From Bin76 sp963665765 (GTDB taxonomy: Bacteria > Actinomycetota > Acidimicrobiia > Spongiisociales > ZC4RG35): 64,000 nucleotides of DNA. Within the stretch, counting starts at the first letter, position 1. The number at the start of each line of letters is the position of its first letter. The translations under genes were made by a program, and so were the position numbers. The DNA lies in NCBI GenBank assembly GCA_963665765.1, contig OY762464.1, positions 868,001 to 932,000 on the forward strand. Direction: 5' to 3'. A model generated the notes under the pieces. The model saw nothing but the letters and a program-made list of their open reading frames with translations, made no database searches and was not told where the DNA came from. This document shows, piece after piece, positions 63,681 to 64,000 of this stretch.

Positions 63681-64000
63681 GTGGACAACCCAGCCAGGAG
63701 ATCAACGCCGGACGGGCATGCGCCCGATTACCAAGACCAAACTCTCCGCGATCTGAAATGTCGCCGGGTTCAGACTGACGAAATCTGGAGCTTTGTGTAC
63801 GCCAAGAAAGAAGCGGACACGGAGAATCCCGAAGCGGGTGACGTGTGGACATGGGTTGCGATCTGCGAGGATTCGAAGCTCGTGGCGACATGGTGGATAG
63901 GTGACCGCACCTACGACACCGGCGTTGTGTTCATGGAAGATTTGGCATCCCGTATGGCCGGTCCGATCCAGTTGACCACTGACGGGCTCAGCGCCTACCT
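63681..64000 (+). CDS. IS1-family-like transposase, partial at the window edge
   Basis: The reading frame runs off the right edge. From about 63720 it encodes DYQDQTLRDLKCRRVQTDEI, WSFVYAKKEADTEN, DVWTWVAICEDSKLVATWWI, and ends IQLTTDGLSAYL, with the D-E-I-W and TTDG motifs of IS1-type DDE transposases. The frame is open from 63579, and GTG 63681 is a possible start. The usual N-terminal part is not clear in this frame. INAGRACA, in another frame just upstream, resembles the missing segment, so a one-base frameshift near 63722 is possible. Confidence 0.75.
   Translation, partial: MDNPARRSTPDGHAPDYQDQTLRDLKCRRVQTDEIWSFVYAKKEADTENPEAGDVWTWVAICEDSKLVATWWIGDRTYDTGVVFMEDLASRMAGPIQLTTDGLSAY

Overview
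The window looks like chromosomal DNA of a GC-rich, deep-branching actinobacterium, most likely Acidimicrobiia-like. This is an inference from gene order and composition. The order tig-clpP-clpX-valS-folC-ndk and the block rng-rplU-rpmA-obgE-proB are typical of Actinomycetota. A full mreBCD-mrdA-rodA set lies between ndk and rng and suggests a rod-shaped cell. GTG and TTG starts are common, and many neighbouring genes overlap by 1-4 bp.

Region 1 (1-2.85 kb) is the end of an Fe(III)-type ABC importer: a binding-protein tail, a fused double permease and an ATPase. Region 2 (2.9-19.3 kb) is a large amino-sugar island. It has two carbohydrate ABC importers (binding protein plus two permeases each, neither with its own ATPase), two ROK regulators with nearby palindromes, nagA and nagB, a truncated ROK kinase, a BadF-type kinase, a SIS-domain protein, a GH84 beta-N-acetylglucosaminidase and a GNAT protein resembling the C-terminal domain of eukaryotic O-GlcNAcase. 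The likely flow is release of GlcNAc from glycans, import, phosphorylation, then deacetylation and deamination to fructose-6-phosphate.

Region 3 (19.4-24.2 kb) is a decayed integrative element at the 3' end of a tRNA-Ala(GGC) gene. Imperfect 59/60 bp direct repeats flank it, and a C-terminal tyrosine-integrase remnant abuts one repeat. Between them lie a 776-residue protein with a PD-(D/E)XK-like nuclease core (possible defence gene), a frameshifted ISL3 transposase and an endonuclease/exonuclease/phosphatase-family gene.

Region 4 (24.2-30.2 kb) holds rsfS, nadD, an M23-like protein, two tandem GAPDH genes (the first without the catalytic cysteine) and a MoxR/VWA pair. Region 5 (30.7-33.5 kb) is trkA-trkH. 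Region 6 (33.6-51.9 kb) is the housekeeping block, all on the minus strand: proB, obgE, rpmA, rplU, rng, rodA, mrdA, mreD, mreC, mreB, ndk, tRNA-Thr, folC, valS, clpX, clpP, tig. Region 7 (51.9-54.0 kb) has five tRNA genes and a DUF222/HNH endonuclease. Region 8 (54.2-60.5 kb) carries malic enzyme, malate synthase, a 2-oxoacid dehydrogenase E2 split into two overlapping genes, and pyrB. Region 9 (60.8-64 kb) has an MMPL/RND transporter and an IS1-like transposase that runs off the edge.
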